A stretch of 64,000 nt of DNA from Elgaria multicarinata webbii (GCF_023053635.1 NC_086178.1:40222726-40286725), one strand, 5' to 3'; shown: positions 23,593 through 35,013, counted from the first letter of the stretch. Numbers and translations are program-made. The notes: generated by a model not told the origin, from the letters alone.

Positions 23593-23640
23593 AATGACCA
23601 TATGAAAAGGAGGACAAGGCTTCTGTATCTTTCCTATATA
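23593..23640 (+). mobile_element. fragment of the TAGGGTGACCATATG hairpin family
   Basis: GAATGACCATATGAAAAGGA and GGCTTCTGTATCTTT, then cut by a TA repeat (about 23634-23652). Confidence 0.6.
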
Positions 23641-23659
23641 TATATATATATAGTTTCTA

Positions 23660-23763
23660 CCGTATTTCTTCGATTCTAAGACGCACTTTTTTCCCTAAAT
23701 AAACAGCTCTAAAAATGGACTGTGTCTTAGAATCGATGGCGTCTTAGAATCGAAGCAATACGG
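23660..23763. mobile_element. Tc1/mariner-like MITE with TA duplication
   Basis: TA at 23658-23659 and 23764-23765; ends CCGTATTTCTTCGATTCTAA and TTAGAATCGAAGCAATACGG. Inner GTGTCTTAGAATCGATGGCG pairs with the left arm. Confidence 0.75.
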
Positions 23764-24086
23764 TAAGAGGAAAAGAGGAAGCTCCTGCAGCAGCCTCAAG
23801 CCATGCGAGCGAGGAGGAGCTGGTTGGCTAAGCGCCTGGTTATTTGTTAGGCAAATTTATTCGTAAGTCCCATCGATTTCCATGGGACTTACTCGTGTGT
23901 CGTCGTCCCCTGGTGCACAGACAAGTAAAGAGCGGGACTGGAGAGTTAAGTTTACTCTTTGTTTCAACGCCCCCCCTTCTTCCCGCGCAAACGGCAGTTT
24001 CTTCTTTCACAGAGGGAAAAAAGAAAAGGACACAACCATTAGAATAAAGCGCGGAGGGGGGGGAGGTTGGCTGGGCGGTGAGGGAA

Positions 24087-24190
24087 GTATTTCTTTGATT
24101 CTAAGATGCCCTTTTTTCTCAAATAAACATCTCTAAAAATGGGGTGCGTCTTAGAATCGATGGCGTCTTAGAATCGAAGAAATACAGTAT
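24087..24190. mobile_element. Tc1/mariner-like MITE, second copy
   Basis: GTATTTCTTTGATTCTAAGA to TTAGAATCGAAGAAATACAG. Same orientation as 23660-23763, about 320 bp downstream. Confidence 0.65.
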
Positions 24191-24370
24191 TGCGAATATC
24201 AACAAAACAAAACAAATTACATCGTGAAAATGAGGGGGGGAAACATACATATATAAATTATCATCATTTTCCATCATGTGTACTGTTCATTAAAAAAGGG
24301 GGGTTATACAAAGATGGATAATGTTATTAGGTCCTTGATACATTACATTATGGGAGGTGTGGATTTGTCC

Positions 24371-24480
24371 TTCCAATGGGATAGTCCAATCCAATCCAAA
24401 GTTTATTGTACTAGCCAAAGGCCATAACAAATACTTCAAAAGAAAGCATCCATACAAATACCTCGAAAATACACAGACAA
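24371..24480 (-). mobile_element. possible LINE 3' end
   Basis: CCAAAGTTTATTGTACTAGC followed by A-rich sequence; a similar start (AATCTTTATTGCTAAACATG) occurs at 63865. The class was not identified. Confidence 0.3.
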
Positions 24481-24498
24481 CTTGAAATTTAGCATAAC

Positions 24499-24813
24499 TA
24501 GGGTGACCATATGAAAAGGAGGACAGGGCTCCTGTATCTTTAACAGTTGTATTGAAAAGGGAATTTCAGCAGGTCATTTGCATATATGGAGAACCTGGTG
24601 AAATTCCCTCTTCATCACACAAGTTAAAGCTGCAGGTGCCCTGCCCTCTTTTAAATCCAGTCACTCTAGTATAGCTCCTGCAGCTTTAACTGTTGTGATG
24701 AAGAGGGAATTTCAGGTTCTCCATATATACAAATGACACCTGCTGAAATCCCCTTTTCTAAGCAACTGTTAAAGATACAGGAGCCCTGTCCTCCTTTTCA
24801 TATGGTCACCCTA
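24499..24813. mobile_element. hAT-like hairpin MITE (TAGGGTGACCATATG family)
   Basis: Exact 8-bp duplication AGCATAAC at 24491-24498 and 24814-24821. Ends TAGGGTGACCATATG and CATATGGTCACCCTA. Near-complete palindrome of 315 bp. Confidence 0.88.
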
Positions 24814-24969
24814 AGCATAACTAAAACTCAGCTTTCACTTACCAGTCTGAATCTCCATGGCAGTTTATGGCAATTTTGTCTAGTTTTCTCTTCCTTATCT
24901 TTTAGCTGTCATAAGGGCTCTGAAGATCCATCTGCACTGACTATGTGTTAACTTACAAGAAGCCAGTAG

Positions 24970-25240
24970 GCTTCTGTATCTTTAACAGTTGTATTGAAAA
25001 GTCAGCAGGTGTCATTTGTATATATGGAGAACCTGGTGAAATTCCCTCTTCATCACAACAGTTAAAGCTGCAGGAGCCCTGCCTAACATGACCAGATACA
25101 AAAGAGGGCAGGGCTCCTGCAGCTTTAACTGTTGTGATGAAGAGGTGCTGCATACATACAAATGACACCTGCTGAAATCCCCTTTTCAATACAACTGTTA
25201 AAGATACAGAAGCCCTGTCCTCATTTTCATATGGTCACCC
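24970..25240. mobile_element. hAT-like hairpin MITE, left end truncated
   Basis: Starts within the family at GGCTTCTGTATCTTTAACAG and ends TTTCATATGGTCACCC. The outer left terminus is missing. Confidence 0.75.
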
Positions 25241-25726
25241 AAATTAAATAATATTCATTACATCTATTTGCATGCCTGTTGGGGAACCAGGGAACGCTTT
25301 TAAAAACAACATCGTGGCAGCAAACAAAATATTCTTTTCATTCATCGAAGCTGGTGTTGAAAAATATCAGGCTAATACCTATAGGACTTCATGGATGAAT
25401 GGACACAGAAAGCATCTTATCAGTTCTGCCATTCCCAGAATAGCATTCTGCAGCCAACTCTCTGGTTGCCAGAGGCCCAGTATCAGCACTTGGCATGGTG
25501 GGGGGAATGCCAGGACCAATGGGTCCCAGAAGGAGCACTGCAGGTGATGCTGACCACCTTTTAATTATTTTTTAAAGTTTCCTTTAAAAAAAAGAAAAAA
25601 GCCAGGCACTCCAAAGTAGTGGAAAGGCAGCTGCAAGCACATTAAAAGACAACCAGAACAGACCAACATAAATATCTGCACAGACATACAGAGAGGTGCA
25701 TAAAGGTTCTGTCCATTCTTCTCATG

Positions 25727-25754
25727 TGCGCGCACACACACACACACACACACA
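25727..25754 (+). repeat. (CA)n microsatellite
   Basis: TGTGCGCG followed by a CA run. Confidence 0.9.
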
Positions 25755-26300
25755 AATCCCCTGCCAAGTGAAGATTTTCATGTGCTTGACAAACGGTTTG
25801 AGCTTTTCCACAAGGCCTGGCCTTGATTTTCTTTCAGATGTCACTGCACATGATGTCCACGACAACCTGGGCTTTGCCTCTCCAGTCAGAACCCTCCCTT
25901 TGGCCTCCAAGCCGCTCTCGCACCTGGGCTCCCGCTGAGAACGGCGGTGCATCAGTGCCAACACAGACTTTCTGTTGCATATTTCAGCTCACTCTACCAA
26001 TGAATGCGCCAGAAGCTTCAGCTCAGCCAGGTTGCCTTTGTTTTGTATTTCTCTTGTTTTTCTGGCAAGTTGGATAATGCTGCGTGAATTTTGAGAGGCG
26101 ATACAGTTCTTCGGAATCCAAACAATGCTTTTAAAATTTGCCAAAGGCACTTAGAAGAGAGGGAAGGGGGGAGACTCCATTCTCCACTCCTCATTTACTA
26201 ATGTGTCAAAAAGGGATAATGCCCTGCCACGGGGAAATGGGCAGAATCAGTCCAGCGACTAAAGCCTTTGGCAGATGGACAGAGCCCTGGGCACCCTTCA

Positions 26301-26352
26301 GTGGAGGCCGGTGGCTCCGATTTTGGTGGGGCTGTGAATCCATTCTGGATAT
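26301..26352. repeat. half copy of palindromic MITE (GTGGGGCTGTGAATCC family)
   Basis: AGTGGAGGCCGGTGGCTCCG then GTGGGGCTGTGAATCCATTC, as in 1431-1655. It is cut at its centre by the hairpin beginning at 26356. Confidence 0.55.
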
Positions 26353-26355
26353 TAC

Positions 26356-26755
26356 TAGAGTGACCAGCTACAAAAGAGGGCAGGGCTCCTGCAGCTTTAA
26401 CTGTTGTGATGAAGAGGGAATTTCATCAGGTGTAGGGTGACCATATGTAGAAAAGGACAGGGCTCCTGTATCTTTAACTGTTGTAGAGAAAAAAAGAATT
26501 TCATCAGGTGTCATTTGTGTGCATGCAGCACCTGGTGAAATTCCCTCTTCATCACAACAGTTAAAGCTGCAGGAGCCCTGCCCTCTTTTGTAGCTGGTCA
26601 TGTTAGGCAGGGCATCTGCAGCTTTAACTGTTGTGATGAGGAGGGAATTTCACCAGGTGCTGCAAGCATACAAATGACACCTACTGACATTCCCCTTTCA
26701 ATACAACAGTTAAAAGATACAGGAGTCCTGTCCTCCTTTCCATATGGTCACCCTA
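26356..26755. mobile_element. compound hAT-like hairpin element
   Basis: An extra inner arm (TAGAGTGACCAGCTACAAAA to TTTCATCAGGTG, 26356-26432) precedes a nearly complete family member (26433-26755, TAGGGTGACCATATG to CATATGGTCACCCTA). No flanking 8-bp duplication was found for either unit, so this is a rearranged or nested copy. Confidence 0.7.
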
Positions 26756-27099
26756 AGAGGAATCTGCTGGTCAGATTCATAGAAATCCAACCTCATTTGA
26801 ATCCATTGTGTATTTTTCAACATCCCTATATATAGCAGGTTATGACTTGTTTTCATTTTACTGTGGGCTCCCGGAATAAAACAGGGGAAATTGTTAAAGT
26901 ACTCCTACCCCCACGCTAGGGTCTAAATCTGGACTGGGGGGGGGGGGCTTGTGCCTACTCTAGAGTAAAAATGGCAGGGGGGAGTGATTTAAAATAAAGT
27001 CTGTTTTGGTCCTTAATATAGGCCGAGACTCCAAGACCTAGATGAGGATCCACTTGACTGAATGTAACTTCATATAAAAAATGCCTTTCACAATTAAGG

Positions 27100-27195
27100 C
27101 CATAATCCTATGAACTTTTACCTGGGAGTAAGCCCTACTGAACACCTTGCTTACTTCTGAGTAAACATGTATAGGCTTGTGCTGTAAATGGCAAG
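27100..27195. repeat. palindromic MITE (AATCCTATG ends, AGTAAG core)
   Basis: CATAATCCTATGAACTTTTA, CTGGGAGTAAGCCCTACTGA and CTTACTTCTGAGTAAACATG: the same layout as 49012-49115. Confidence 0.55.
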
Positions 27196-27213
27196 GGAAA
27201 GGAATGCTAGGCA

Positions 27214-27436
27214 ATGTGGTGTAGTCAGTGGTTAGATTGGAGAGACCCAAGTTCAAATCTTTGCTTAGCGGCAAGACTCATTGGGTAACCTTGGGCAAGG
27301 CAATACGTCTCAGCCTAACCTACCTCGCAGGGTGCTCATGAGGACCTAAGTGTGGGTGAGGGGACCATGTATATCACCTTGAGCTCCTGGGGCGGGGGGG
27401 GGGGGGAGAAAGAGGGATATAAATGTAATAAATAAA
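27214..27436 (+). mobile_element. tRNA-derived SINE
   Basis: GTGTAGTCAGTGGTTAGATT head, GTTCAAATCTTTGC B-box-like stretch, CAGCCTAACCTACCTCGCAG body, and a GATATAAATGTAATAAATAA tail. A G run lies at 27392-27404. Confidence 0.7.
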
Positions 27437-27759
27437 TTGCTAAAGTTTCTCTCTCCTAAAATTGTCAATGTAGTGTGTGTGAAAGAGAGTGAGTAAGAAA
27501 CGTTCATATGCCAGATGATTTGAGGGACAGACAAGATTGGTAGCTGGGCCATAAAGTTGTGAACTCTGGTTGGAGTGTACAGTCAGGACACAATTCTATG
27601 TTTCAAGTCCTCACATCTGAAGAAGGACCTTGTGCTTACTAGTGTACCGTAATTCCAATTTGGGTTTCAACATGATATCCACCATGAAGTGTTACCATGG
27701 GATGTGTTCTTAATGTTGAATTTGTTGAAGAAAAGAAATACCCTGGCATAGGCAATATT

Positions 27760-27797
27760 ATCAGCACCATGTACATTGATGGTGCTATATAAATAAA

Positions 27798-27850
<53 letters not shown>
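27760..27850 (+). mobile_element. L2-type LINE tail with (AAAT)n(AAT)n
   Basis: CAGCACCATGTACATTGATG and GTGCTATATAAATAAAT, the same terminus as 50392-51097. Confidence 0.75.
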
Positions 27851-28247
27851 TTGGCCCCAATCCAGTTCTGTGCATGCACAGCACCTGGGATTGCAGAAAC
27901 GTAGCCTTCTCAGTTAATTGGGAATCACATCAATCAGCTATTCAGTAGAAAGGGCAGCAGGTTAACTAAGCCCAGTCCCTTGCTTGAGTCAATCGCTTAT
28001 TATTTTCTGAGAAGTCTGTGTGTATTTGTGTGCAGCTGGATTGGAGGAGGAAGGGTATACGCAGAATTTGTTTATTTGCATGGTTGCTCATGCAGCTAGA
28101 CAGATGCCCATTACTAGGTATGGATGCCGGCTGCTGATGGATTGGGGCCATTGCAACTGGATTTAGGCAATTGTGTAAGACCACTGAAGAGTTGTTAGTA
28201 AACAATCCTTGTGCTGAAATTGCTATTGTTTTAACATACGTTTGCAT

Positions 28248-28824
28248 TAGGGCTGTTCACAGAACCTCCGAACCGCTTCGTGGCCTGATCTGGAACTTCT
28301 GGATCATGCCCAAACTGCTTCAGGTCTATCTGACCCTCCCCCGCTCCGCTCTGTGGTGGAGGCAGGTAAGTGGGGAAGGGGGGACAAAATGGGGGCTGAA
28401 TAAGCCCCCCTCACCCCTGCCCCCTTACCTGTCTCCACCGCTGTCATCACACGGACTGTAGCAGCAGAGCCAGGTAAGCCCCCCTCACCCCACTTACCTG
28501 TGTCTGTTGCGGTCCAACGCCGGCTTCAACTGAAGCGAGGCCTGGGCCTCAGTTGAAGCCGGTGCCAGACCGCGCCAGAGGCAGGTAAGCCCCCTTGCCC
28601 CCTTACCTGGCTCTGCCACCGTCGCCGCACGGACTGTGGAGGCGGCGGCACCAGGTGAGCCCCCAACCCTCCACTTACCTGCATCCAGAGCTCTGGATCA
28701 AGGCAAACCGCTTCGCCTTGATCCGCAGCTCCCCCGACTCAATTCAGATCCGCCTTTGGCAGAGGTAGATCAGGTCGCTACGCTCCGGATTCGGGGAACC
28801 GAAACGGAGCGGAGCACATCCCTA
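28248..28824. mobile_element. hAT-type non-autonomous element, 577 bp, CpG-rich
   Basis: Exact 8-bp duplication GTTTGCAT at 28240-28247 and 28825-28832. Ends TAGGGCTGTTCACAGAACC and GAGCGGAGCACATCCCTA. The inside is built of CTTACCTG / CAGGTAAG modules and CpG-rich inverted arms, as in 20927-21534. Confidence 0.88.
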
Positions 28825-28832
28825 GTTTGCAT

Positions 28833-29985
28833 TCCATCTAAAAGCTTTTCTGCTGAAATCATCCCATGCTAGTGACTTCAGAGTCTACATTTGGACATCC
28901 ACCCTTTATGAAAAAAACATCCTTGGACATTTGTCAATGCATTCCAGTGATACAGTGATTATTTGCCCAGCAATTTGGCTTTTATTGAAACAGCAAAGAA
29001 ATGACCTGTCTAAATTTTGGAGAAGCTGAACTAGCTCGGCATAACAAATCGCTATAAACAGCTATTTAGCCATTCCAGGAGCGCAGGATCTGTCACGCTC
29101 CTCTGAAAGCAAGCTTTTATGAAAAGCAAGTGCTCCCTTCACAAGACCTCCTCCTTCACTTATGGGCCACAATGTTTGCCAGTAACAGTGGGACACATGG
29201 TGTGTGTGTGTGTGTGTGTGTGTGTGTTGTGCGTGCACGCACATATTTTCTGTACCTACCAACTCTTTGAAAGGTGTGATTAGTATGTCTTGGGAATTGA
29301 GTCGGCGTTCTCTCTAATGGGGTAGCTATTATGAAACAGACTCCCCAGGGAGGTTCACTAGCCCACGTCACCACTTAGTTTTAGGGGAGCTGTTTTGACT
29401 TTTTAAAGATATTAAACCAGGAATGTTAATGTGGAGCTTTCTTGTTCTGAGGAGTGTTGTGTGTTAACTCTGTGTTTTGCTGGTGCCAGTTTCTGTTTTG
29501 TACAATTTCTGCTTTTAATATTTCGTAGTTTATTGCGCATTGCTTTGATTCTTTGGACAGAGAGACATGAAATAACTTGTACAGAGCAATCCAAAGGGTG
29601 GGGGAGGAGAAGGAGGAACCACCCATGGCAGAAGAGCAGCCACTTCCTACACCTTGCTGGTCTCGAGCTGCCCAGGGCAGAAAATGTGGTGGGATGGTAG
29701 CAACTTTTGTCCTTTTTGGCTGGCACTGTTTTTTTCTTTTTGTTTGTTTTTGTCACGACCCTGCTGTGCTTGGCATCAGCTCAAAGAGAATTCTGAGCCC
29801 AACAAGGTACTGGTCACCCCACTCTAGGGAGGTCCCTCGGGAACCTCTGATGCCTCCCCCAGACCCAAGGACCCAGTCCTCTCATCAACTTCAGCATCCC
29901 AAGAATGGCTGTCTCAAAGCCTTCAGGTCCTCAGCCACGTAGGAGCTTAAGATGACAGAAATAAGCACAGGCCCTTTAAGGTTGG
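28833..29985. other. intergenic
   Basis: No gene recognised. It contains the TG repeat 29200-29228. A moderately GC-rich stretch at 29570-29940 has open frames without recognisable domains. Confidence 0.35.
29200..29228 (+). repeat. (TG)n microsatellite
   Basis: TG run followed by GCGTGCACGCAC. Confidence 0.9.
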
Positions 29986-29987
29986 TT

Positions 29988-29994
29988 GGTTGGT

Positions 29995-30029
<35 letters not shown>

Positions 30030-30480
30030 TTACATTTCTATACCATCCAATAGCCGGAGCTCTCTGGGCGGTTCACAAAAATTAAAACCATTCAAAGTAT
30101 AAAACAACAGTATAAAACCATAATATAAAATACAATATAAAAGCTCAACCAGATAAAAACAGCAGCAATGCAAAATTACAAATTTAAAACACCAAGTTAA
30201 AATTTATTTATAGACTGTTAAAATGCTGGGAGAATAAAAAGGTCTTCACCTGGCGTCTAAAAGCATATAATGTAGGTGCCAAGCGAACCTCCTTAGGGAG
30301 CTCATTCCACAGCCAGGGTGCCACAGCGGAGAAGGCCCTCCTCCTGGTAGCCACCTGCCTCACTTCCTTTGGCAGGGGCTCACGGAGAAGGACCCCTGAG
30401 GATGACCTTAGGGTCCGGGCAGGTACATATGGGGCAGGTTGCAGTCAGTCGCCAGTGGGAGATGGAGCATCTACATGACC
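29988..30480 (-). mobile_element. L2-type LINE 3' end, coding C-terminus plus UTR
   Basis: On the minus strand this reads a fragment with the motif WLWNELPKEVRLAP followed by FRRQVKTFLF. An AT-rich 3' UTR, the AACCGCCCAGAGAGCTCCGG / GGCGGTATAG hairpin and an (AAAT)n tail follow. The 5' part is missing. This is the best preserved of several such ends in the window. Confidence 0.8.
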
Positions 30481-32436
30481 TGGGTTGACTGGGCCTTCTT
30501 CAGAATAGCTCGTTCCATGAAAAACTACCGCAGCCTGGTGGCTCTTGTGGAGTGCTATCCAAGGTGCTCATAGTCTCTGCCTTGCTCTGCTCTTGTTTAC
30601 CCAGTATAAACTAGAGAGCTTCAGCTGCTGAGCGGTACAAAAATGGAAGAAGAATAAATAGCTGCTGCTTGAACGTGACTTTTGCCTTGCCTGTCATAGC
30701 TCCCTTATATCAGATCCTATTCAAGCACCCAACTGACCCGCTGCTTCCCCTGGGTCCCAGTCCTAGGCAGGATACTTTCCCCTTCCCATTGGTTTCAAGG
30801 AGATAATGCCTGCTCCAAGGTTGGCATAGTTCACTCATCTCACTCCTCGTTTCACTGGCAGGCCCAGGGAAGGAGGAGGCTTTGGCTCTGGGAGATCAAA
30901 AGATGTCCCAAATCCACCCCTGTGCTGCACTTCCTGCTGATGGAGCACCACCGGCATTGCAGCCATAGTGGCAGACAGCTTTATGCCCATCCAGGGAGGA
31001 CCTCTGTGGTCAGACCTCCATCTCTGCCACTGGAGAGAGAGGTCTGCAGTCACCTACGACCTCTGGGAAACCCTCCCAGGCACTGTAGGATCAGATCCTT
31101 AGAAATAAGTCAATGCAACGAATACTAGCCTCAGGAAAATCAAAAGGTCAAGTGTGTTCAAGTGCCTCTAGTTGAAGGTGACTGTTGACAGACTGAACAG
31201 AGGTCAGAAGTGATACTATAATTGGAAGCTTTTGGTGTCACTTAACCTACACATGATCTCTTGCTGGGAGGAAAAAACACTAGGAATAAGAAACTTGAGG
31301 CCAGAATTATACTTGAATCTCTTACACGCCATTACTTTTCACTCTGCAGACTATAATACCAATGAGATGTTTGTATATGACCAAAGCCTCTTAGTAAAAT
31401 TGCCATCATCGTGGGATAAAATTCTTTCTTGCCTTGGATTTATTTACACGAGGGGAGGCACTTATTAACGCAAGTTACCTGTGGCCTCAGATTCACTCAG
31501 ATTTTTGTTTTATTTTTTTGTGTTTCCATTTATAAATTGAGTTTCTATCCCTCAATGAAGCAGAAAAGCTAGAATTAGCATCAGCTCCTTGCATCCCAGG
31601 GCAACTATCGGTGCCCTAGTTGGACGTACCAGCACTGACACTTGCCCTGCGCTATCCAAATAGGGGACAGGGACCCTCCATCTTAATGCCCTGGAGTACT
31701 ACTGCATCTGGTGCTTGGGGACATTGTGGCAAATTAAAATGGCTGCTCCATGCCACCTGTGCAATACATCATCACTGCCAGACAAGCCTAAGAGGTCCCA
31801 CCTACAAATTATTACAGTTCAATTAAAAAAACAAAAGACAAAATCAATGGGCTAGATCCAGATATGGCCATATGAAGGGCTCCTTCAATTTATGGAAGGG
31901 ACTTGGATGTTAATCTGCTATATCTCTTTTCAGTTTCGTCTCAGAATTGCAATCCGAGCTCAACCCAAAGAGCTTTCCTTTCCTGATTTTCTGCTACATA
32001 ACCTCTAGGAGATGCTATGCTATTGTGGAATAACATAATTACATAAGTCGGAAAATACATTTTCTTTCACTTTTAGAAATAATGCTCCATTTTCCCCACT
32101 CTAAAAAATAAAAAACCTGGCAAAGTGCTGTTAAAAAAAATAGAAGCAAAACTGGAGGATTACAGAGTCATCTAAAGAACTGTGAGTAAGGAATCATGAG
32201 TGCACTATAAATGTGTCATGTAGACAAGCTCATAGTGAAGGCTTCTGCTGGAGGAGGATGGAAGCCATTTTAGCCAGTTCTTCATCATAAAAACCCCTGA
32301 AAAGCTGATCCAGAGAGAGCATGGGAGATGGTTGCAAGGTGAAGGAGAAATCTGCAAAAGTCACCTCTTGCCTTTCCTCCATCAGAACAACCCTTGAGTG
32401 AAACTCTACTTATGGGATGTCTCTGTTGCACTCTAT
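30480..32436. other. intergenic
   Basis: No gene recognised. A LINE tail remnant lies at about 30590-30655. About 31915-32240 matches the right part of the element at 61108-61386 (CATAACCTCTAGGAGATGC, GTCATCTAAAGAACTGTGAG, GTGTCATGTAGACAAGCTC). Confidence 0.4.
31915..32240. mobile_element. MITE related to 61108-61386
   Basis: Shares CTACATAACCTCTAGG, CATTTTCCCCACTCTAAA, AGTCATCTAAAGAACTGTGA and TCATGTAGACAAGCTC with the copy at 61108-61386. Confidence 0.5.
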
Positions 32437-32608
32437 GGCCTAATCTACACCAAGCAGGATATTGCAGTATGAAAGAGGTATATAAAAGGCAGGAGCCACA
32501 CTACTGCTTTATGGCGGTATTGAAGTGCACCGACAACAGTTGGAGCCCATCGACACATACTATATACGGCTTTCATAGTGCTATATCCTGCTTGGTGTAG
32601 ATTAGGCC
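32437..32608. mobile_element. Harbinger-like palindromic MITE, 172 bp
   Basis: Ends GGCCTAATCTACACCAAGCA and TGCTTGGTGTAGATTAGGCC are perfect inverted repeats. TAT directly flanks both sides (32434-32436, 32609-32611), a 3-bp duplication. A related copy lies at 39776-39928. Confidence 0.8.
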
Positions 32609-33515
32609 TATAACAAAAACAGGGTGATGAACTCACAGCAATGATAGTTAGCAACAGAGGGAGTGTTCTTGGTCACTGGCCTTTGTCTGAGCGTGTTCCC
32701 AGGGTGGTCACCAAGTATGTGTGTGAGAAAGCAAAAACCTCACATGTAGTAGAACTTGCAATATTTTTGGTGGCATCACTTATTCCTCTCAATTGAATTC
32801 CATGACTGAAGTACAGAGATTAAATCAGTAGCAACCTCAGGACAGATGCAGCATGGAGCAGGACCAAGGCTATGGGGAATGGGTCCTGCTGCTCTAGATT
32901 TATTAACAACCTGTAAGGGCAGGAGGAGGTTGATCAGCACCAAGAGACACTCATGATCACAGTGAAAGACCTGGAGGGCCAATTATTATCCACAAGCCTA
33001 TTAATCTAACAAAGTATTTCAACAGGGATTCAGAGTGTAGTGAGAGAACTTCAGCAGTACCAGAAGTGTTTGAGGCTCTCCAACATTTGAGACATCAGCT
33101 CACACTCTGCATAAGCATGAGGACACCTCTCTGCATGAGGAAGAAGATAATTCTGGGGGCAAGAGGAGGGGCAAATCAACACCACTAGTAGAAGCAACTC
33201 CGCTTCTGGAGCAGGTAGTGTTGTTAAGACATTACATAGTTCATGCATCAGTTCAAAAGCTGCCTGTTACAATCATGAATTAATGGTTTTCCAACAGTTT
33301 CTCCCAGTTATCCGTTAGTAATCTCATCTCACATTGTCATCATCAACACATTACCAGCCGGATTGGGAAGACATTGGAATACAGCATGCAAAATCCATGG
33401 CAACTGTGAATATCTTCCACCAGATCTTGCCCAAATGCTTGTGCAACTGTCTGCTATCCCTTATGCTAATGTTTGCATAAGTGTCAGCAGAACATCACAG
33501 CTATAGATACCCTCG

Positions 33516-33930
33516 GGCTTGTTCGGAAGACACCTTAAACCCTGCTGGTTAAGGCTTTTGGTTAAGCAGCAGGGTTTAAGGTGTCTTGTGCGATGCATTT
33601 TGCTAAACTTCACTAACTACAGCCAGACCGCCTGCAACAAGGTTAGTAGCTCTAACTGTGGCTTAAAGTGTTGTGTGCGACAGCACTAGGGTGATCATAT
33701 GAAAAGGAGGACAGGGCTCATGTAACTTTAATAGTTGTATAGAAAAGGGAATTTCAGCAGCTGTTATTTGTATGCATGCAGCACCTGGTGAAATTCCCTT
33801 TTCTATACAACTGTTAAAGATACATGAGCCCTCCTTTTCATATGGTCACCCTAGACAGTACAGCTTGTGGTTAGTGCTAACCCCAGAGAACCATAGTTTT
33901 GTTTACCACAGAGCCTGAAGTGTCATATGA
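33516..33930. mobile_element. hairpin MITE (GTTCGGAAGACACCTTAAAC), split by a hAT-like copy
   Basis: Left arm GTTCGGAAGACACCTTAAAC and inner CAGCAGGGTTTAAGGTGTCT; right end TGAAGTGTCATATGAACAGA. It is interrupted at 33687-33853. Confidence 0.55.
33687..33853. mobile_element. short hAT-like hairpin MITE, 167 bp
   Basis: Ends TAGGGTGATCATATG and CATATGGTCACCCTA. Flanks GACAGCAC (33679-33686) and GACAGTAC (33854-33861) match at 7 of 8. It lacks the central quarter of the 310-bp copies but remains a single hairpin. Confidence 0.82.
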
Positions 33931-34500
33931 ACAGACCCATTGTGTTAGCGGTTCTCAGGATCTGAGCCATAGTTCTCTGATTTTAGTTGCTTTGCATAAT
34001 GGATCAAAATATCCCTGTTCCAAAATGATAAAAGAGATAAGTGAACGGTTACTTCAAAGGACATTGGCTTTTAAATAGCTTCTATGCTGATCAGAAAGTT
34101 CATCTGAGTTTTAATACTCATGCCAAATCAGGTAAAGAGAATGGACGATTCTGAAGCAAAACTAGAGATATTTTGCTGCACGGAAAGACTTGAAAGGAGT
34201 GGGTAACAAGAGCAGCCTGCGATATTGCCTTTCATTTCTAATGCAAGATTCATGCTTGATCTGTCTCTCCTTTCCTTCCTAGAATATTGCTGTGCACATT
34301 TTGTTCAGGCAAATGTTGCAAACAAAACTCCACTGGAAATGGGTGGAAATATATTTACCTACTTTCTGGGTGGTAATAAGCGTAGGTCCTGAACTTTAGG
34401 TAAACCTGCAGTTTAACTGCTGAGTACTGCGCATGGGAGTATTTTTGTGTTCTTTAAGAGTCGCTTCAGAAAATGAAACTTTTCAATAAGCTGGGCAGGG
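33931..34500. other. intergenic, unique sequence upstream of CCDC195
   Basis: No repeat or exon recognised. The sequence is high-complexity and may contain regulatory DNA. Confidence 0.3.
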
Positions 34501-35013
34501 AAGTCAATAACGCATCTCAGTGGAGGTGGAGAAGGGCAGACCGGGTGAACTTCGTTTCATCTCAGAATAACATCGTGTCTGAAGTATTCCGCAATCCTCA
34601 GTAGGATAGGAACGTTTAGGAGAGAATGCAGCCTTCCAGCATGAGACGCTTGAATCTATGGCCTTGGGACACGTGCAGGAGGAACGGTTGTGCTTGCACG
34701 CGTTCTGGTTGTACATGATGCCGCTTTGCGCTGTGGACAGGGCCGACATCCTTGCGCAGAGGTAACGGCTGCCAAAGTAAAGCTCGGCTTGGAAAAATGA
34801 AACTCGGAATGAATAAATCATGGAAGGGCTCTTACAGGCTTGACAGTTTATCCACGCTCCTCAGGTGGTGAAAGACAGCACAATGCTGCGCACCGGGACA
34901 GAGCGCCATTGTTCCGATGTGTTTATGTGCCACATGAGCCCCCCACCTTGGATTCATGATTTCTTTTTAAAGCAAGCAGCGCTGGAGCCGGCAGTCTGGC
35001 GAGGAAGGGGGAA
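34501..35013 (+). promoter_or_regulatory. candidate 5' region of CCDC195
   Basis: Moderately CpG-containing, repeat-free sequence directly before the start codon (GCGCACCGGGACAGAGCGCC near 34890; AGCAGCGCTGGAGCCGGCAG near 34980). Upstream ATGs exist (for example 34865), so the true 5' UTR boundaries are unknown. No TATA box is clear. Confidence 0.35.

Noticed and set aside
29412-29942. open frames on both strands near 29.4-29.9 kb
   Set aside because: Composition only; no splice or family support.
34504-34821. 105-codon minus-strand frame upstream of CCDC195
   Set aside because: No recognisable protein features; it lies in the likely promoter region of CCDC195.
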